From contig MNCI01030517.1 in assembly GCA_015680685.1 (NCBI GenBank), positions 414,738-478,737 of the forward strand: a DNA stretch of 64,000 nucleotides, written 5' to 3'. This document shows, piece after piece, positions 46,020-58,379 of the stretch. A program made the position numbers and the translations under genes. How positions within the stretch are numbered: the first letter of the stretch is position 1; each line of letters opens with the position of its first letter. The notes under the pieces are model-generated. The model saw only the letters and a list, made by a program, of their open reading frames with translations, was not told the DNA's origin and made no database searches. The DNA is from Gnetum montanum (taxonomy: Eukaryota; Streptophyta; Gnetopsida; Gnetales; Gnetaceae).

Positions 46020-47250
46020 TATCAACCCCCTTGTAGAGTCTAAGGAACTTTCGATCCTTGGTGCAGCTTATTTGGCCAGAGATACTTAATAAGCTTGTTC
46101 AATGACATCTTGAATTCATCATCATTAGAGATCTTAATTTTTATGAGCAGGAGGCCTATGGATTTTATGTGGCACATCATCAAGGATCACCTATTTCAAA
46201 GGTGCTTGAGATTAGTGATTCTGCTTATACACTAACAAAGTAGATCTTAGGATAGGTACTTAACATGTTAGTTTGTCCATGGAGGGAGTATTTTGTGACT
46301 ACCACTTTAGAGAAGAAAGCATAGGTATTAAGCATGATTCCTAAGGTGGAGATTGATGAGACATAATGGTCTTATAGGAAATTCACCCCATGATGAAGAG
46401 TTCTTATTAGGGCAATTCTCACAAACCTCATGGTTGTCATGTATCACACTCATGTGATGTCCTTCATCCTAATAATCTTGCTAGATTTAGAGGGGGAATG
46501 TCTGTTGAACTATTCCCACATTATAATTAGGAGAATGAAGATTGTCAGTAGAGATGTTGCTACAGTGCCTTTCCCATTAGCTATGTCTACTTTTTTTAGC
46601 CATTGGAAAATTCTTAAACCTGAGGGGGATGATAGAGAACTGTAATTTTTTGGTGAGGATTATTTGCCACATTTGGTGTGTGCATTCTAGATCTAGCATG
46701 TCCCTAGGACACAACCTAATTATCTTAATTGGCTTCTAGACCAAGGTGTCTTAGACGATGATGGAAACATTGATTGGGATAAGTTTTATTGAAAAATTGA
46801 TGAGATGCAGGTTGCTCATATCCATCCTGACTAGAAAAAATAGTAGTTTGGAGATGGTGCAATGCTTTTCACATACTTGGAGATAATGGAGGGTACGTTG
46901 ATTACTTGCATAGATTCCATGAAGTCAGACATGCATTACTATGTCAAATGAGCAAAGACGAGGCTTACTTGCATAACTATGAATGTTCAAGTAGTAGGTA
47001 AATACTTGTTTGAACATTTATGGTCATTGTTAGGGTCTTCTAGATTAGGGATGATGGAGAACATTCATAACCATAAGTTCATTGGGATGGACACTTTGGG
47101 TCCATGACTTAGAGGTAGGACCATCAAGAATAGCTAGGAGAGAGGAGCAACCAGTCACCAAGGTTGATGATGCTATCATAGAGACAAATTTCATGCAAAC
47201 TGATGCTCTAAATGAAGTTCAAGACAAAAATGTAGTAGGATCTAGCTAGA
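46020..47250 (+). pseudogene. Unidentified coding-like region downstream of the transposase
   Basis: One frame gives long protein-like stretches broken by TAG/TAA stops, including YEQEAYGFYVAHHQGSPISK, PNYLNWLLDQGVLDDDG, NIDWDKFY.KIDEMQVAHIHP and KYLFEHLWSLLGSSRLGMME. The residue mix is not random and stops again fit glutamine positions. No family recognised. It may be the rest of the transposase, a second gene of the element, or captured host sequence. Confidence 0.35.
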
Positions 47251-47640
47251 CCATTATGTCTATGTATATGTATCCAATCATAGTTTATTTGACATTGCTT
47301 TTTGTTGATATTTTTATATGCACATGGTCTCTTACTAGCACTTTATCTATAATAAAACCATGATCAGATGCACAATTTTTGTGTTAAATGTTGTTGAATA
47401 ATGAGGTTGTTTAAGAATAATTTAGGAAGTTATCTTTAAAATTTATCCTTATAATATTACTAATCTACTATGAATAATTGACAAGACCTAATTGAAAACT
47501 TTAATCATAAGTCAAACAATGATTACACCATTTAACCTTCAACCTTCAAATTACACCATATCAAGATACTACATGATATAGATTATTTGTAATATGTTAA
47601 TTATTGAGAAGATCACATACACAAGATATTTACATAGGCA
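47251..47640. other. AT-rich core DNA
   Basis: No features recognised. Confidence 0.4.
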
Positions 47641-48155
47641 TAAAATAATGAAATGCTTCATTTACTACTAGTTGCATGCTCTCGCACTCTCTAAAATTTA
47701 AATTGTGAGTAACATGTGAATTGCAACTCAGTCGCAAACATTAAAAAAATAGTGCTAGTGCAGTGTGAGCATGAATCCCCTCATAGTCAAAATTTGAAAC
47801 TAAGTTAAAAATAGTGCTAAGAACATGTAGAAAGAATTTATCTTGCAATTTGAAATGTTATAGTAATGAAATGCACTGTGAAATGTATGTAATCACAATG
47901 CAATAAATAGTGCGAAGTAGTGTGAACCACATGTTCTTGTAGTCTTTAATTCTCCATTTGTGATACACTAAGACTTGCATCCCACTTGTAGTATAAAATA
48001 GAAATTGTGATAGAAATAGTGCTACATTGTTGCAAATTACAATTTAATTATAGTTTGAACTTTAGAGAAAATTTAAAATAGGTGCAATAATGTGAGATGT
48101 AGGTGTCTTGCAGTCTTCAAAATTTTCACTCATTGAATAAATTGAAACTATGGGA
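47641..48155. repeat. Inner degenerate array (TAGTGC..GTGTGAG type)
   Basis: Loose units of about 110-130 bp recur with AAATAGTGC, GTGTGA and CTTGTAGTCTT-like blocks. A related but inverted piece (TCACACTGCACT) lies at the inner edge of the left satellite near 43103. Confidence 0.4.
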
Positions 48156-48159
48156 GGCT

Positions 48160-50160
48160 GCTAGTTGCATTACCTTATAGTTTATGTAGACCTTGCTATT
48201 GGATGACCCTTTACCTTTTGAAAGCCACAAACTCTAACTAATTATTCCCTTTCGGAAGTTTTGAATGCCTTACAGATGATCCTTAGCCTTTTGGATGACC
48301 CTCTACCTTTTAGTAGCCTTAAATGCCAAGCAATTTTTTCCTTTCAAAAGGTTTAAATGCCTACTGGTTAGGACTATGGGAGATTACTAATCATATTACC
48401 TCGTAGTTTACATAGTACTTCCTACCAGATGATGCTCTACCTTTAGAAGCCACAAACTTGAAGAAATTATTCCCTAGCAGAAGATTTGAATGTCTTCTAT
48501 ATGATTCTTTACTTAGCAGTAGCCTTAAATTCCAACTACTTATTTCTTTCTAGAAGGTCTAAAGTCCTATTGGTTGGGACTGCAGGAGGTTTCTAGTCAC
48601 ACTACCTCGAAGTTTATGTAGTACTTACTACTAGATGGCCATCTACCTTCTGGAAGCCATGAACTTGGAGAAATTATTCCCTACCAGAAGGTCTAAATTC
48701 CTTCTCGATGATCCTTTTCCTATTAGTAACCTTAAACTCCAAGCAATTATTCCCTTTTGGAAGGTTTGAATGCCTTTTGGTTAGGATTGTAGGAGGGTGC
48801 TAGTTGCATTGTCTCGTAATTTACATAGTACTTGTTACAGGATGATCCTTTTCCTTCTAGAAGCCACAAAATTGGAGTAATTATTCCCTACTGGAAGGTT
48901 TGAATGCCTTATAGATGAGTGTATTCCTTCTAATAGCCTCAAAATCCAACCAATTATATGATTTAGAAAGGTTTGAGTGCCTTTTGATTTAGATCTCAAG
49001 AGGGTGCTAATCACACTATCTCATAGTTTACCTTGTAATTGCTACTAGATGATCCTCTACCTTTTGAGAGCCATAAAATTTAACCATTTATTTCCTTTTG
49101 GAAGGTTATAATGCCTTCTAGATGATCATATATCTTATGGTAGCCTTAAAATCCAATAAATTATTCCCTTTTGAAAGGTTTGAATGTATTTGAATTAGGA
49201 CCTCGGGAAGGTGCTAGTAACATTTTCTCATAGTTTACATAGTAATTGCTACTAGATGATCCTATGCCTTTGATAAACCATAAAATCCAATCAATTATTC
49301 ATTTTTTAGAAAGTTTGAATGCCTTCTAGTTTACCCTCTACCTTCCAGTAGCCTTAAACTCCAAGCAATTATTCTCTTCTAGAATGTTTAAATGCCTATT
49401 GATTAGGATTGTTGGATCCAGTTGATCCTTTACCTTCTAGATGATCCTTTACCTACTAGTAGCCTTAACCTCTAAGCAATTATTCCCTTCCAAAAGGTTT
49501 GAATGCCTTCTAGTTGGGACTATTGGAGGTTGCTAGTGACATTACCTTGCAGTTTATGTAGTACTTACTTCTGGATGATCCTTTGGCTTCTAGAAGTTAC
49601 AAACCCCAACCAATTAATCCCTTATAAAAGGTTTGAATGCCTTCTAGTAGCCTCAAACTACAAGAAATTATTTATTTTATAGAGGTTTAAATGCCTTCTT
49701 TTTGGAACTATGGGAGGGTGCTAGTCGTACTCCTTTGCAGTTTACATAGCACTTGCTTTCAGATGACCCTCTACCTTTTGTAAGCCACAAACTTAGAGCA
49801 ATTATTTTCTACCAAAAGTTTTGAATACCTACCAAATGATCTTCTACATTCTAGATGACCCTCTACCTTTCGGTAGCCTCAAAGTCCAAGTAATTATTCT
49901 ATACCGGAAGGTTTGAATACCTTTCACTTGGGACTATGGGAGGGTGCTAGTTGCATTGCCTCATAGTTTATATAAACCTTGCTATTGGATAATATTATAC
50001 CTTTTGGAAGCCACAAACGAAAAGAAACTATTCCTTACTAGAAGGTATGGTAGTCTTCTAAAAGGGACTACGGGAGGGTGATAGTCGCACTTCCTCACAA
50101 TTTTCCTAGACCTTGCTGCTAGATGATCCTATGCCTTCCAGAAGCCACAAACTTGAAAAC
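48160..50160 (-). repeat. Right satellite array (reverse complement of the left array)
   Basis: About ten units. The landmark TAGTTTACATAGTACTTGCT recurs near 48178, 48400, 48606, 48813, 49018, 49225, 49544, 49735, 49962 and 50094. Period is mostly 205-225 bp, more regular than in the left array. Reverse complementing gives the same blocks as the left array (AAACTATGAG.., AAGGTCTA.., CATTCAAACCTT..). Confidence 0.8.
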
Positions 50161-50530
50161 AGTGTGTCAAAGTGCAACTTGCATTTTCTTTGCAACCTAA
50201 AAACTAGAAAATAGTACATCAAAATGTAACATGCATTCTCCTCATAACTTGAAAAAGAGACATGTAGAACATAGTGTGAGATAACTACAATTCACATCTT
50301 TCCTTACACCATAAATTTTGCTGGGTGCACGTCAAAGTAAGATGCATGTCCTCACACTTTGGAGATAGTGCAATTTACTATGAGATGCATGTCTTTGTAG
50401 TCCCTTTGCATTGGCTGTTAGAACATGCATGTCATATTCTATTTTAAAACTACGATGAGATACAATGCACATAGCTTCACAACCTTAGGGGTGTGATGGA
50501 CTACATGTTGCATGTCTTCAAACTATAGAT
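50161..50530. repeat. Outer degenerate array on the right
   Basis: Loose repeats with ATAGTACATC, AACATGCATTCTCCTCA and GTGTGAGAT blocks, similar in type to 47641-48155. Confidence 0.35.
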
Positions 50531-51203
50531 GTGTTAATTAGTATGACTCATAGGTTAGCACATTAGTACATAAATTTATAAATTCATTTTAAAATAAATT
50601 TGAACTTTGAAAATTAAAATTGTAAAAGCAAAAAAAAAAAAAAATCACAATAGTCACATGTAGACTTGTCTTAATATATGAGCCAAAATGGAGGATGAGT
50701 TATGAGAGACCAAAAATGCTGTAACAATTAATAATTAAATATATATAGACTATCAAATAGCACACACAAATAGAAAAAATTACAGACAATATATTATATA
50801 TACTTTTACAAAATTGAAAAAGATATTCATTACAACCAAAATGCATCACAGATTCATTTACAAAATCATAGAAGAGATGCATTACAATCCAATACCATTA
50901 GAAAAATGGCATGCATCATGGACAATGACTATAATTAGATTTAGTTATATCACAAAATACAACTATACTATGTTCACTATAGTTTTCATTCAACATAAGC
51001 CATAGACACATGTTTCTCCAAACTTAATGAACTCCTAGAGAACTTATGATTTCCCATATCATGGATTTTTGATACATTGAAACAAAATCAACAGTGAAAT
51101 TTAACTCTTTACTAAGTACCAAGTGATGCATATAGATTAATGTATACATTCCACACTCATATCCATTTTCTTATTTTGGAATATCTTCAACTGTAATTAC
51201 ATT
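50531..51203. other. AT-rich DNA between foldback candidate and C48 relic
   Basis: An A-run at 50631-50644. No gene recognised. The missing 3' exons of the C48 peptidase relic would be expected here, but a Q...DCG motif was not seen. Confidence 0.4.
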
Positions 51204-51990
51204 TTATTTTGTAGCTATTTTTTTCTTCTTTACCTTGAGTTCCATGACATCTTCAAAGCAAATAGACTCACCATCAAATAAATAGTCAATAAAATTCAAC
51301 ATTAGTTTTCTTATTGTTGCAAGATGTTGTGAATAAGACATTGAATCATACACTAAAATTTTATATGTTGGTATGTCAACAATAACAAGAACCCAATGTC
51401 CAGTAGTGTTCAAAGGAAGACAAAGGAATGTGTGTCTGGATTGCAAAAAATCACCCCAACAAGTTTTATTTTTAAGATCTTTAACAAAATATATTTCTAC
51501 AAAAAAATTATCAACTTCTTTTTCAACCAATGTATCACTTTCAAAAATTTTAATATGTCTTGTTGTCGTTCTTTGATCTATGTCTTGATTGGTTCTTCTA
51601 AGACATGTTCATCTTTTTCTTGAAGGACTTCGCATAAGATTGAAACATACTGTTGAAGATGAAATATTTTGTACTCTAAAATTCATGATAGCTGTAGAAT
51701 GACTTTTGAAGTTCCTTCAAGTGCATGATGTAGACATCTATGATGTCATCGTCTGTCTATTCTTTCCACCCATTTTTATATAAAATCTTAAAAGAGAATC
51801 ATGTGAAAACATATGGGGCAAATGATGTCCTCACAAGATCTTTATTATCAAGAATACTAGAGACAAGGAACTACATCACTCTATCAATTGTTGCATAATC
51901 ATCAATTGATATTTTCAAATCAACATTGACATCAACTGCAAAATGGAAGGCTGCATTTTAGCATGATAGTTTCATACATATAATAAGACA
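51204..51990 (-). pseudogene. C48 (ULP1/SUMO-protease-like) cysteine peptidase relic
   Basis: 51204-51530 is open for 108 codons with LPLNTTGHWVLVIVDIPTYK, then ILVYDSMSYSQ. GHW carries the catalytic His (near 51393) and YDS the Asp, the ULP1 pattern. Upstream, in shifted frames, NGWKE.TDDDIIDVYIMHLK (about 51720-51780) resembles the N-terminal substrate-binding part. The catalytic Cys region is missing downstream. C48 domains occur in host SUMO proteases and, in plants, inside MULEs (Kaonashi type). The MULE-like core nearby makes the second origin plausible. Stops and frameshifts show decay. Confidence 0.65.
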
Positions 51991-52249
51991 ATAGAGTGAG
52001 AAAGAAATTGAAATTTTAAATTTCTAAACATAACATATGAAATACTAATATCAAGTTTAGTTACCTATTGATTTCTACAAATTCTTTATTGCATGGATTA
52101 TTTTTTCTTTGTTATGTTCAATAGAGACAAATAATCTATTTGCCACTTTAGGTGTTCCCATATCATTCAATTCTATTACACACATTTACATTAAGGACAT
52201 TAAAAGAGAAGCTTACAAAAATCATAAATATTTGAAGAAATATAAAAAA

Positions 52250-52412
52250 TATACAAATCATACCATTATTAAGGTCTTTTGTGATGTTTCTTCTATTAGG
52301 GTGAATGTTTTTAGACACCAATGCATTTCTTAGCATGTCTATTTCAATACTTAGTGCTACAATTTCAATTCCAATTTTTTTATTTTGAATGAAAAGTTTG
52401 TCCATGTAATTG
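52250..52412 (-). pseudogene. Upstream coiled-coil exon, cut by element 3
   Basis: The minus-strand frame gives MDKLFIQNKKIGIEIVALSI and a further helical stretch, ending at a possible donor (ATG|GTATG-like) near 52270. At 52412 it stops directly at the LTR of element 3. It may be the 5' exon of the C48 relic; the gene link rests on proximity and strand only. Confidence 0.35.
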
Positions 52413-53269
52413 TGATGAGTGGCAAGTATACTGTACTTCCAACTATACGAATCACTATCATTCACTAAGTGATCTGGTTGAATTTTGAAGATTTTAGCTT
52501 TCTAAGTACATTGGTTCTAGGAGGTTAATATAATCATTGCAATTGTTATGTTCCTAGTTCCACTTGTGAAGTGCAACTGTATTGTTAAGTGTAACTAAGG
52601 CATACAATTTTTATCATTTTATCTTTTATTATTTTAGTCACCTAAGAAAAAGAATAAAGTAATTAAATGCTTAACAAATATGATAACTAGCGACTATTTA
52701 ACTAATTTTAACATAAGCATCAGTTCCCACTTTCCATACACATCCTAAATGAGTTATAGCATCACTAGGTTACCAACCATTCAGCACTATTGGGATTACC
52801 AAGTGTTAAATGTATGCTTGAAGTGGTTGTACTTATGGTTGCTATTTAATTAACATTAATAAATTACTTAGAAACATTGAAGTGAATTGCATGAATATTA
52901 AATGCATAAGGAAACAATTAATCTAGTTCAAATGCTGCAAGGTTTGATCAAGAAAGCTCATCTTTATTACCATTCACACTAAGGTGCTTAAGTACATTAG
53001 TGTTTGAATAAAGGTTTATACATTCTTTTAAGTTCTACTACAAACACTTAGAAAATATTCTAACTTTCAAAGGCAAAAATTACAAGCACTTCATGGAAAC
53101 TATGGAAAGATTGTTATAAATGTGGTAGTTAGATGCACATTTATAGGTGGAAATAGAGTGCCCCATCGATGGACACACATTAATGGGTTAAGCCTTGCAT
53201 CGATGGGATTACATAAATGGGGCTGCATCAATGGCATCCCATTGATGTGGCCTAATGACCAACTCATCA
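52413..53269 (-). repeat. LTR copy D, 3' LTR of element 3
   Basis: 857 bp, TGATGAG...CTCATCA. Minus-strand TATA at 53138-53145 (CATTTATAG on plus). Upstream of it in transcription order is a cluster of CATCGATGGG-like motifs (53160-53250). A short G-run (CCCAC on plus) just right of the LTR is the polypurine-tract position. Confidence 0.8.
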
Positions 53270-53549
53270 TACCCACATAATTGAATGAAAACTTGTTCTC
53301 GAGTTCCTTACAAAATTTGGGAAGGTATGAGATTATTGATTGATGACAAACACACAAAACAAACACAAGAAAACCTAAGTGCGTAAATGTATGAATTTAC
53401 AATCATTACAAAATTTTGGTATTCAACACAACAAAACTGAACACTAGGACAAAATTGACAATCACAACTTCTTTGATGGCATGAAGATAATGAAGAAGAT
53501 CAAATGATCACAGGTAGTGGAGGCTCCTAAGCCTTTGAAGGACCTTCTC

Positions 53550-56390
53550 TTGCTTCAACCACACATGGTGGTTGAGGTGGTTGTTATGGTTTTCCTATGG
53601 GAAATGCAACTTTTGGTGCAAGATAGAAGGCATTCAATAATGCCTTCATCTTCTCCTCCTTACTTTATGGATCACTCATAGTCCATGCTGCTTCACCAAT
53701 GTTGGCTAGAATGGGAATATCCCAAGGATAGGGCTATGATGAGAATAGCTCCTTCACATTAATAAACCAAGAAAAAAACTATTTTTGTTCAATGTTGAAT
53801 ATTATAAGTGTATTCCACTGCTCCTAGTATTCATTCATTCTTTTGGCTAGGTTCTTAGTAGTTGATCTCTAATCAGTGAACTTCCCCTTGAGAACATAAA
53901 GTTCTACATTTGCAACCTCAAGCTTTTTCTTGGTCTCTTTATGATGCTTGAACTTTACCTTGTACAAAAAGTATGAGTTGGTCACCTACTTCTTCAAATT
54001 TGATTATGATCTTTTGGTAGCCAGAATCACTAACTTTGCATATCGAAGGTTGGCAAGCTTCATGTATTCTATAATCTTCTTAATTTATAGATCCTTCATG
54101 GAAATTTCAGCCTTGTTATATGTGTTCAACCCATCAAAGATAGGCTACTAGACATCGCCTCCTTGATGGAGTTACTAGAGAACCTTATTAACTTTTACCT
54201 TTGCCAATTGGATGTGCTTCTTGTTGATTTTCTTCTACAATCCCACCTCATCCTTGTAGTTATTTTTCACCCTTTTAAACTTTAGGACCTTATTTTTCTA
54301 TGCTACAATCTCAATTGCAGAATTTTGGTGCAAGACACAGAATTTCTCCATGCAGAGGTTTATGTTATTTGCTACCAATCTCCTCAATTCTACATTTACC
54401 CTTGCTAATTGCTCTTATTTTTGATGGATGAATTTAGACATCTGTTGGTTTTGTGCATTAAAATTTGTAAGTGATGATTTTTTGTGATCAGGGTTTCATT
54501 CTCTTGGCTAATCTAGACTAATTCCTTCTGGATGTTATGTGTTGTGGCATTAGTTATGGATTGATGGAAGACTGCCAATTCCTTAGCATTCTCAACCTCT
54601 TTGAGTTGCTTAACAAGCTACTAAAAAGCTTCATCCCATGTGATTGCTTGGTTGAGAAGTATAGGATCAACAAGGTGTACTCTAAAATTGGAAACTTTTG
54701 TAGCCAAGCATTGGTTCTCAACTCTAGCTATTTCTAGTTCCCCTACATGATAATGAATTTTTCCTTTACTTCAAGTAGCTCCAACTAGGTTGTAGTGATG
54801 GTATCCAAAAGGTTAAAGATATTTGGAATTGGTTGCCTAATTCCACCTATTGGTCCAGCAAGTTCTCATGTTGGGCTACATTCAATCTTCTGTTAACACT
54901 TCTTGTGAAGTTTGCACATCTTTAAGTGAAAAAACAATCTAGAATAGATGTTGCATGTGCATTGATTACTTCTGTCACTTTGTAAGCAACCATTTTGGCT
55001 ACTGTCTCCTACCCATGGTGTTGGATCATTAGGATAGTTGCCTTCTCAATGTCCTCCAAATGTGTTTAAAAGGTAGTGGCATTCATAGGATGTCTAGGAA
55101 TTTCTACTATTGTGGGAGGGACACCATTACCTCTCAATAATTTGGATTTGACCTTGTGGGCACCTCCATGCATTGGGAAGAGAAAATTAGCATTCCACCT
55201 TCCATCTAACTTATTGTTCAAGCCACTTCATTAAGGTAGCTCATTGTTGCTTTGTACATAGAGGGATCATGACCACTCATTCCTACTTATTGCTACTATA
55301 ATTGTAAGAGCTACTTTTGAAGTTTCTGCATATGCTCAATGGTAGCATGGGACTTTGACATTGTCTTGTGAGTGGATGGTGGAGGGGGTTATTGTTGCTC
55401 CTCTTCTTCGATCACCTTCGTAGGAAGCTTATCCTTCATCATTTTTGCCTAAGAGGTGGTTGGAGCATGTTAGACTACATCCTTTGTGTAGTGGGCTATG
55501 CCACCCCTCTTACATAATTTTTAGATGAAGCATGGAAAGGGGAGTGCCTTACTTCCACATTCATTCTCCTTGAAGTTCTTCTCTATCTCAAGATAGATCA
55601 ATTGTGAAAGGTTGACTAGAAATCGTTTTCTTAGAGCGATACACACATGAGTGGAGAAAGCTATGACTTTGTTGGGATTTAACATTGAATTGAGGTGAAG
55701 GATCACAATCTTGAAGTATGCACATTCCACTGTGGTAATTGCACCAAACTCTTTGTGGTCAACTTCGTAGCACCACTACATCCATTCTTTCTTGACACTA
55801 AGATCTTCCTATGTTGGGAATTCTACAAGAGTGGCCCTAGTTTCAAGCAACCCAAGGGCCTTTGAGATTACTTTCACTAAGTAATACACCGAGATATCCT
55901 TGATTTTGACTATGGAACTAGCCTTCTTGTTGTTCCAGAAGAGGTACATCTGTCCAATCTACCACTCCTTACTAGAAGTGATGATGCACCACATGGGAGA
56001 GCTTTGCAATTGAGTGTTAACTTTTGGGGGAGTGAACTCCAAGAAATATCCAAAGTTCAACTCTTAAAGCACATATTTCTAGATCTCCTTGGATTTAATT
56101 TTTTTGAGCCACTCATCTATCAGGGTGACCTTAAGGCTTGGTCTTGGCCTTAATGCCTCATCTTGGTAAGATTGTTTTATCACATCCACTTCTTTAGAAA
56201 TGTATTTGATAGATTTCACTTCGAGCTCCTCCCAAAGAGGTCCCACTATGTGGATTTTAGCTGCGTACTTCTAGGGATATTCTTGGCTCCTTACAGTTCT
56301 TGGTGATTTGTACCTTGGTTGGGACAGTCCTCCCTCCTACACATGCTTTACTTTAGGTGCCATCTTTGGCCATAACATAACCAATGATTA
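53550..56390 (-). pseudogene. Extra 3' ORF of element 3 (unidentified)
   Basis: About 2.8 kb of sense-strand coding-like sequence with many TAG/TAA stops. Recognisable blocks are VGPLWEELEVKSIKYISKEV (near 56230), IVKIKDISVYYLV (near 55900), ECAYFKIVILHLN and VIAFSTHVCIAL (open at 55521-55730), a Pro/Gln-rich middle, and a C-terminal AAWTMSDP..KEEKMKALLN block. The homologue in element 1 ends abruptly at its truncation. No transmembrane helix or known domain was seen. Such additional ORFs are typical of Athila/Tat lineages. Confidence 0.5.
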
Positions 56391-58379
56391 GCATATAATG
56401 TGTAACTTATAATATTTAAGCACCTTATCTCATTGGGCAGTTACATTTAGGCTAAGTTATGAATATGGAATATTGATTATTTTATCATTATTTTAATACT
56501 AATTAATTTATAAGATGACTGAAGTTTATTGGAAGGGTTTAACTTTCATAAATTGACGTTTTAATGTTAGTTTATTAGTTAAACATTTGTTGGAGTTAGA
56601 AAAATTTTAAACTTTTTTTGTCAAAAAGCTAAGGTTTATGACCCCCATGACTAAGAGCTTACCTTCAATAGTTGTAGGACTAAAGAATGGGGTTAATTAG
56701 ATAAATTTTTTGGAAGTTATGGCTCTTGGAAAGTGTTAGGCTCTAAAAAGTTCAAAAACTCCCCCCTCATTTAATCTTAAATGTGAAAAATGGCAAATTT
56801 TGACCAAGTATTTATGGCATTTTTGGCTTGCATTGATGGGGTCTCATTTACGTAGGGGCTCTGTATATGGGGTCTCGTCAACAGAGCCCATGGAGAAAAT
56901 TTTTCACATTAAAAAATTAAAAAAATAGAAATTTAATCATTAAATTGGGATCCTTGGAAAGCCAGGAAAGCCATGGACATGATGAAATACTTGGATATGC
57001 ACAGAAAGGAGTTTTTGGGTTGGAAAATGAATTTTTGTTAGAGAAATGCCATTAAAAAGTGCACAATTGGATGCAACTGATGGGGAATGTGAAAGATTCA
57101 ATTGCAAGAATGTCTAAGGATAAGGAACTTAACTAGCTAAAAAAAGAGAAATGCAAGTGGGTCCTCACCATAGTAGGCTCATGCCCTTTCTACCCTTGCA
57201 TATGCTCCAACCAAGGAGTCCATGGACCCCATGGTTGGTTAATGGTTATGAAAAGTTAAGGATCTAAGCCTGGAAGAATCTACCTAAGATTTTTGATACA
57301 TCAAACTAAGACATTGAACAAGACATGAAAAATTGGTAGTGAGGTGAACTACAGAAAGCATTGGTGAATGAGAGAGAGAGAGAGAGAAATGTAGTTTGAA
57401 ATCATGGCCACATGAAGTCCCTTATGGATTTTGTGGGTAAATGATATAATAAAGTCCATCCTTAGTCTAGATCAAAACAAACACTTCAAGTGACTTCACT
57501 TCAACACTATAAGATATGTCCATCCCCTCAAGACACAAGAATGCTCCCATAGGTCAATCACCATTTCTTATTAAGAAGAAAAGAGAAGTAGTAAGTGAGA
57601 AAGGGCCTTAGTTAGAGGGACCTTTAGGCATGGGTAAATTTGCTTTCTAGTTCCATAACCAATGCTTGTAGCCCATTATTTTTATTTAAGGGGTGTGCTT
57701 TGAATTCTCAACATTTTTTTACTTTGTATGTTTATGGATTTTCGAATGGAAACCACACCATGCAAAGACTGTACTTCATGTTATTGGTCAATAGTGGAAT
57801 GGTAGGAAATCCATGAAAACACTCATGTACTCAATAGAGTAGGCAAGTACTAAGAGCATCAAATCCCCTTGAAGTCACATCCTTGTCAGTTCTTTTAATC
57901 CTTCCCAAGTTTGGAAACTACCAAGATCATAAGTTCATTAAAGTTCCTATTAAGGAAGGGATCTCATATTTTCAAAACAAGGAACACCATAGAGTTTGTG
58001 GATGGGTGGATGACATGGACTCACTGCCTATTCCATATAAAATAAACCATGTCTTAGTTATCAATATCAAAATTCAAAGATAGAATTTAAACATTAGCAA
58101 TCAAAAACATTAAGTACAAACCACCATTAGCAAAAACCTAAAGCATCACTATGTCCTCTTGGCAATAAAGAAGAAGAAAGAAAAACACAATAGAAGACAT
58201 CCGAAAAACACACATACAAATAAAGTAAAATATAAAAGAAATTAGAAAATATTTAAGAAAGATAAAAAATACTAAAGACAATGTAAAACAAAAAACTATG
58301 AAAAACAAGAAAAGTGTAAAACAAAAAGGGTGTAAAACAAAATGGTGTGAAAACTGAAGAGTGAGTTTAATTAGTTATC
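56391..58379 (-). other. Noncoding region of element 3
   Basis: Aligns with 7961-9799 of element 1. A (GA)n microsatellite lies at 57369-57387. GATGGGGTCTC-like motifs at 56835-56890 echo the LTR motif cluster. Confidence 0.5.
57369..57387. repeat. (GA)n microsatellite
   Basis: About nine GA units, in the noncoding part of element 3. Confidence 0.9.

Larger units (their letters stand above)
41170..50530. mobile_element. Candidate foldback-type DNA transposon with satellite arms and a MULE-like core
   Basis: The same satellite occurs forward at 41285-43095 and reverse-complemented at 48160-50160, with a 5-kb core between. Degenerate TAGTGC/GTGTGAG-type arrays border the satellite on the inner sides (43090-43200 and 47640-48150) and more weakly on the outer sides. 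The structure is therefore roughly symmetric. The core carries a MULE-like transposase relic. Long inverted arms built of tandem repeats are known from foldback elements and some MULEs. Exact termini and target duplications were not found, and element 2 sits at the left edge. It could also be two chance satellite insertions. Confidence 0.45.

Noticed and set aside
41285-50160. Regular repeats read as a CRISPR array
   Set aside because: Units are 130-220 bp, diverged throughout and without unique spacers. The genome is a plant nuclear one.
53550-56390. Envelope gene downstream of pol
   Set aside because: No signal peptide, transmembrane segment or fusion-like motif was visible in the readable pieces.
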